From JAPXSY01 sp034003585 (lineage in GTDB: Bacteria > Verrucomicrobiota > Kiritimatiellia > RFP12 > UBA1067), in contig JAVEYH010000135.1 of NCBI GenBank assembly GCA_034003585.1, forward strand, positions 1 through 8,650: a stretch of 8,650 nt of DNA, written 5' to 3'. The notes beneath the pieces are model-generated. The model worked only from the letters and a program-made list of their open reading frames with translations, had not been told where the DNA came from and made no database searches. The position numbers were made by a program, and so were the translations under genes. Shown here piece by piece: positions 6,067-8,650 of this stretch (position 1 is the first letter of the stretch; every line of letters starts with the position of its first letter).

Positions 6067-8454
6067 TCATTGGATTCTCCACATCTTCGTCTCGCCGAGT
6101 TTCATCTCGACGTCGAGGCGGGTGACGTTCTCGCCGTATGCGCGCCCCTCATAGACCTCGACCGGCGTGCACGGACGCTTGAAGTGCACGCGCTTGACGC
6201 CGTCCGAGGACGCGTGGACCGCGACGTGGTTCTCGTTGGCAAAGAGGACGTCGTCGCTGCGGAGATAGAGATGGCAACCCGCGTACTCGGCGATCGAGGC
6301 GAGCATATCGCTGCGGAGAACCGGCGCGCCGCAGAATACGCTCGTGAAGCCGCCCTTCTTTACGAGCGCCATCGCCGGCAGCCCGTTGCCGCAGTACCGT
6401 CCGAGAACGGTCGCGCCCGCGTCGTCGGCGTAGAAGCCGGGGTTGGCGTAGGGCGGCCGGAGGACGCTCGTACTTATCCACACGCAGGAGTGGACGTCGC
6501 GGTCAATCACGCCGTAGCGACGCGTGGCGGACGCGCCGGCGACGGCGGGATGGCTGGCGGGATCGACGCGGAAGTGCGGGAAGAACGTCTTGTCGATCAT
6601 GCCGACCTTCATGCCGACCGTCTTCGCGATGTTCTCGACCGACATGACGGTCGCCGCGTCCGGATTGATGAATCCGGGCGCGTAGAGCCAGAGCACGGTC
6701 GCGCCGTTGCGGCGCGCCTTGGCGTGGACCGCCTCGCGCTCGGCGTCCGTGAGGTAAAACTGGTTGAGCATCACATAGAGCTTGTAGTCCGGCATGTCCG
6801 GACGCGCCATGTCGTTGTGGAAATAGAAGTCCGCCGGCGCGCCGATGCGGTGGAGGTCGGAGGTGCGGTAGAAGTCCACCACCAACTGGCTCGCCGCCTG
6901 CGAAACATGGTGCAGCGACTCGGTGTCGTAGATGAGCGCGATCTCGTTTTTCTTGGTGCGGTCGCGCGCGTACGCCTCGCGGAAGATCTCCTGCTGGCGT
7001 TTGAACAGCGCGAGAACATTCTTGTCGTCGTACCATCCGGGACCCATGTCGAACCACCAGCCGCGGACATCCTCGCAGAGGTTGCGGGCGAAGTCGCGCT
7101 TCAGGGTGTTGACCGAGTCCTCGGCGGTGTAGAGCGCCATCGCGTCGCGCTGCACCCACGGCTGCGTGAGATGGGTGCGCGAATCGTTCTCGCAGATGTA
7201 CATCATGTTGCGCAGACGGATGGAGTCGTGCATCTCGCGCTGGGCGAGCGCACCCCCGGGCTCGCGGTTGTTATAGACGTCCGGCGCGGCGAGAAAGTCA
7301 ACGACGCCGGAGTCCAAGATCACCGGCGTGCCGGTCGCCGTACCCATGTCGAAATAGCCGGTGTTGCCGCACGCGCCGTAGAACGCCCCGACGAGCAATG
7401 TCGGATACAGGTCTTTCAGCAAGCGCGCGAAATGGATGATCGTGCGGGCGGTGCCCTCGTGCCACGCGTCGAAGAAGTCCGCCACGTGCTCGTATCCGTT
7501 CGAGTTGAGGAACACGCCGAGGTTCGCGCTCTTTCGCCCGTCCATATCGATCTTGAGCCCGATTGTGCGGTCCAGCGTTTCCCAGTTGTTCAGGGCTTTG
7601 AGGATTTCCACATCGACGTCGCCGATGAAGGTCGTCTCCTCGAAATTCGGGATGCGCGGATGCTCGAAAGTCGCGTCTGGACGCTTCCAAACACGGCGCA
7701 GCGTCTCCACGTCGCCGTACTTGCGGCGCAGGAACGACTCGAAGAATTTGCGGAACGGCTCGGAGAAGTCGCCGTAGGTGCGGTCGGCGTTGCGAATGGC
7801 CTGCGGATAGTACCATTCCGATGTTCCTCCGGAGCAGAGGAAGGTGCCGATCACTCGCTTGAAATGGGGCGACGCCGAGACTTCATCGAAAAACTCCCTC
7901 ACCGCCTTGTCCGCGTCGCGCATCCACGCCTCGGAGCAGAGCGAGTACATTCCGTCGATGGGGGCCTTGCCGACGGAGGAGCAGATCACCTTGCGCGTCT
8001 TGCCGTCGTTGAACCGCACCTGCTCCTCTGGATGAGAGTTCACCCAGTCTGCTGGCGGGCTGACGGTGAGCCGGATGATCGCGTAGGCGTCCGGAACCGC
8101 CTCGAACAGTTCGGCGAGATCCCGAATTGTGGTCGAGACTCCGTCGAGAATCCCGCTCTTCGGGTCCCCCGGCGTGTTCCACCGCGTCGTCACGCGGATG
8201 TAGAATATTTTGATGCCGGACGCGCCGAGTTTGCGGAGATAGTCCTTGCGCCGCTCTGCCGTCCATGTGCCCCGGTCAAGGATTGTCGCCGACATTGGCG
8301 GCAAGACTTCGCCGTTGACAACGACGGTCGGCGCACCGTTGACGCGTTCGATTCTGGCGTCGGCGATGCCCGAACCGGCCGCTAGGACCGGTCCCGTCAT
8401 CAACGCGTAAAGGAGCGCCGCGGCGGAGAATACGGCCAACAGAACTTTTGTCAT
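6067..8454 (-). CDS. Secreted GH42-like (clan GH-A-type) glycoside hydrolase
   Basis: A 795-residue exported protein. Residues 1-26 form a signal peptide with cleavage near VLAA. A TIM-barrel region spans about 50-490 and includes GTFLCSGGTSEWYYPQ (203-218), with Glu213 as a candidate acid/base. It also has VDFLAAPDVYNNREPGG (385-401) and MYICENDSRTHLTQPW (418-433), with Glu422 as a candidate nucleophile, and WWFDMGPGWYDD (466-477). Residues about 500-635 resemble the beta-galactosidase trimerisation (GH42 middle) domain: NEIALIYDTESL, then PDYKLYVMLNQFYLTDAEREAVHAKARRNGATVLWLYAPGFI. The C-terminal part looks like a small beta domain. Substrate and exact family are not determinable; beta-galactosidase activity is only one possibility. 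A ribosome binding site AAGGGA lies just upstream. The gene converges on the regulator with 14 bp between stops. A long opposite-strand reading frame (5722-8385) overlaps it but has no recognisable domain. Confidence 0.78.
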   Translation of the reverse strand: MTKVLLAVFSAAALLYALMTGPVLAAGSGIADARIERVNGAPTVVVNGEVLPPMSATILDRGTWTAERRKDYLRKLGASGIKIFYIRVTTRWNTPGDPKSGILDGVSTTIRDLAELFEAVPDAYAIIRLTVSPPADWVNSHPEEQVRFNDGKTRKVICSSVGKAPIDGMYSLCSEAWMRDADKAVREFFDEVSASPHFKRVIGTFLCSGGTSEWYYPQAIRNADRTYGDFSEPFRKFFESFLRRKYGDVETLRRVWKRPDATFEHPRIPNFEETTFIGDVDVEILKALNNWETLDRTIGLKIDMDGRKSANLGVFLNSNGYEHVADFFDAWHEGTARTIIHFARLLKDLYPTLLVGAFYGACGNTGYFDMGTATGTPVILDSGVVDFLAAPDVYNNREPGGALAQREMHDSIRLRNMMYICENDSRTHLTQPWVQRDAMALYTAEDSVNTLKRDFARNLCEDVRGWWFDMGPGWYDDKNVLALFKRQQEIFREAYARDRTKKNEIALIYDTESLHHVSQAASQLVVDFYRTSDLHRIGAPADFYFHNDMARPDMPDYKLYVMLNQFYLTDAEREAVHAKARRNGATVLWLYAPGFINPDAATVMSVENIAKTVGMKVGMIDKTFFPHFRVDPASHPAVAGASATRRYGVIDRDVHSCVWISTSVLRPPYANPGFYADDAGATVLGRYCGNGLPAMALVKKGGFTSVFCGAPVLRSDMLASIAEYAGCHLYLRSDDVLFANENHVAVHASSDGVKRVHFKRPCTPVEVYEGRAYGENVTRLDVEMKLGETKMWRIQ

Positions 8455-8499
8455 GGTCTTCCCTTGCCAGGATCACTTGCGTTTCATAGGCTTGCCCAG

Positions 8500-8509
8500 G
8501 AAACGTTCC
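8500..8509. promoter_or_regulatory. Possible LacI-type operator half-palindrome
   Basis: GAAACGTTCC carries a perfect AACGTT core around a central CpG, with one further matching outer pair, as in LacI-family operators. It lies about 14-23 bases downstream of the predicted hydrolase transcript start, where a bound repressor could block elongation. The site is short, and the regulator in this window has a GntR-type rather than LacI-type HTH, so the assignment is weak. Confidence 0.2.
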
Positions 8510-8515
8510 GACACC

Positions 8516-8535
8516 CATAATGGAATCCCATTATG
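8516..8535. promoter_or_regulatory. Perfect palindrome over the hydrolase -10: candidate operator
   Basis: The arms CATAATGG (8516-8523) and CCATTATG (8528-8535) are perfect inverted repeats around a 4-base centre AATC. The right arm contains the minus-strand -10 hexamer, and the palindrome covers the predicted transcript start. A dimeric repressor bound here would block the promoter, and the regulator at 4958-6052 is the natural candidate. The same DNA could instead form a small hairpin, but no T-run follows to make a terminator. Confidence 0.55.
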
Positions 8536-8558
8536 TGGGGGGGGATGGAAAGCGTCAA
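8530..8558 (-). promoter_or_regulatory. Predicted strong promoter of the GH42-like gene
   Basis: Read on the minus strand there is TTGACG (8558-8553), a 17-base spacer and CATAAT (8535-8530), each one base from consensus. The transcript would start near 8523, leaving a leader of about 69 bases before the ATG at 8454. The spacer includes the eight-base C run, and the -35 abuts the 13-bp element shared with the regulator leader. Confidence 0.65.
8537..8544 (+). repeat. G8 homopolymer in the hydrolase promoter spacer
   Basis: Eight G residues lie between the -35 and -10 of the minus-strand promoter. A length change would alter the 17-base spacer, currently optimal, and so could tune or switch transcription. 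Confidence 0.85.
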
Positions 8559-8569
8559 CCCCGAAAACC
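8557..8569 (+). repeat. 13-bp shared element, copy in hydrolase promoter
   Basis: AACCCCGAAAACC here matches the reverse complement of 4925-4937 exactly. It overlaps the last bases of the -35 of the hydrolase promoter, a common position for a regulator binding site. Confidence 0.5.
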
Positions 8570-8601
8570 CGGACAAAAAGAGGGCTTGCGGTTTTTTCTC
8601 T

Positions 8602-8630
8602 TTGACCCATAAGTGATTATTCTGTATAAG
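8602..8630 (+). promoter_or_regulatory. Predicted promoter of a plus-strand gene beyond the right edge
   Basis: TTGACC (8602-8607), a 17-base spacer and TATAAG (8625-8630) form a near-consensus promoter. The transcript would start near 8637, only about 13 bases before the window ends, so the gene it serves lies outside. It shares TGATTATTCTGTAT, in register, with the DUF4838 promoter. That suggests the next gene belongs to the same carbohydrate regulon and is divergent from the GH42-like gene. Confidence 0.6.
8614..8627 (+). repeat. 14-bp promoter repeat, copy 2
   Basis: TGATTATTCTGTAT is an exact copy of 2527-2540 on the same strand and at the same offset from a -35-like hexamer. Directly before it, ACCCATAA (8605-8612) also occurs at 8513-8520 at the left side of the palindrome of the hydrolase promoter. 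Confidence 0.75.
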
Positions 8631-8650
8631 ATTCGAGACGCTGGATAAGG

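Noticed and set aside
5722..8385. An 887-codon open frame on the plus strand, overlapping the end of the regulator and the whole hydrolase.
   Set aside because: No domain or convincing start signal. It overlaps the well-supported regulator in another frame, and the minus-strand hydrolase has a signal peptide, family motifs and a promoter.
8575..8603. AAAGAG and CTCTTT as a hairpin terminator.
   Set aside because: The six-base AT-rich stem with a 15-base loop is too weak, and it overlaps the start of a strong promoter.
1..8650. CRISPR arrays, tRNA or rRNA genes, transposases, integrases or attachment sites.
   Set aside because: No regularly spaced repeats, no tRNA-like or rRNA-like sequence, and no mobile-element protein motifs were seen on either strand.

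Overview
The window looks like a piece of a high-GC bacterial chromosome, most likely from the PVC group (Kiritimatiellota, Lentisphaerota or Verrucomicrobiota). That placement is an inference. It rests on a secreted DUF4838-type protein beside a GntR/LacI hybrid regulator and a secreted GH42-like protein, a combination I associate with polysaccharide-degrading PVC bacteria. The promoters resemble sigma-70 consensus (TTGAxx, 17 bp, TATxxx), which argues against Bacteroidota. A 16S rRNA gene or marker genes would settle it; none are present here.

Left part (1-2396, all minus strand): a housekeeping operon read right to left as argC, parB, then a lipoprotein whose N-terminus resembles M28 peptidases and which runs off the left edge. 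argC and parB share an ATGA stop/start overlap, and only 28 bp separate parB from the lipoprotein. A promoter of good quality lies upstream of argC. No parA is present in the window.

Middle and right part (2397-8650): an accessory carbohydrate locus. On the plus strand are a secreted DUF4838 protein with a CBM9-like C-terminus (2606-4876) and a GntR-HTH/LacI-sensor regulator (best start 4958, end 6052). Facing them on the minus strand is a secreted GH42-like glycoside hydrolase (6067-8454). The regulator and the hydrolase converge with 14 bp between their stop codons. The last 196 bp hold a strong promoter for the hydrolase whose -10 lies inside a perfect 8+8 bp palindrome, and a second, plus-strand promoter that must serve a gene beyond the right edge.

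The most interesting signal is in the non-coding DNA. The DUF4838 promoter and the right-edge plus-strand promoter share an identical 14-mer (TGATTATTCTGTAT) in the same register relative to -35 and -10. The regulator leader and the hydrolase promoter share a 13-mer (AACCCCGAAAACC, opposite orientations), each near a C/G homopolymer. The regulator leader also holds a C10 tract and a small ORF that ends on the regulator start codon as ATGA. Together these suggest a small co-controlled regulon, but no binding has been shown.
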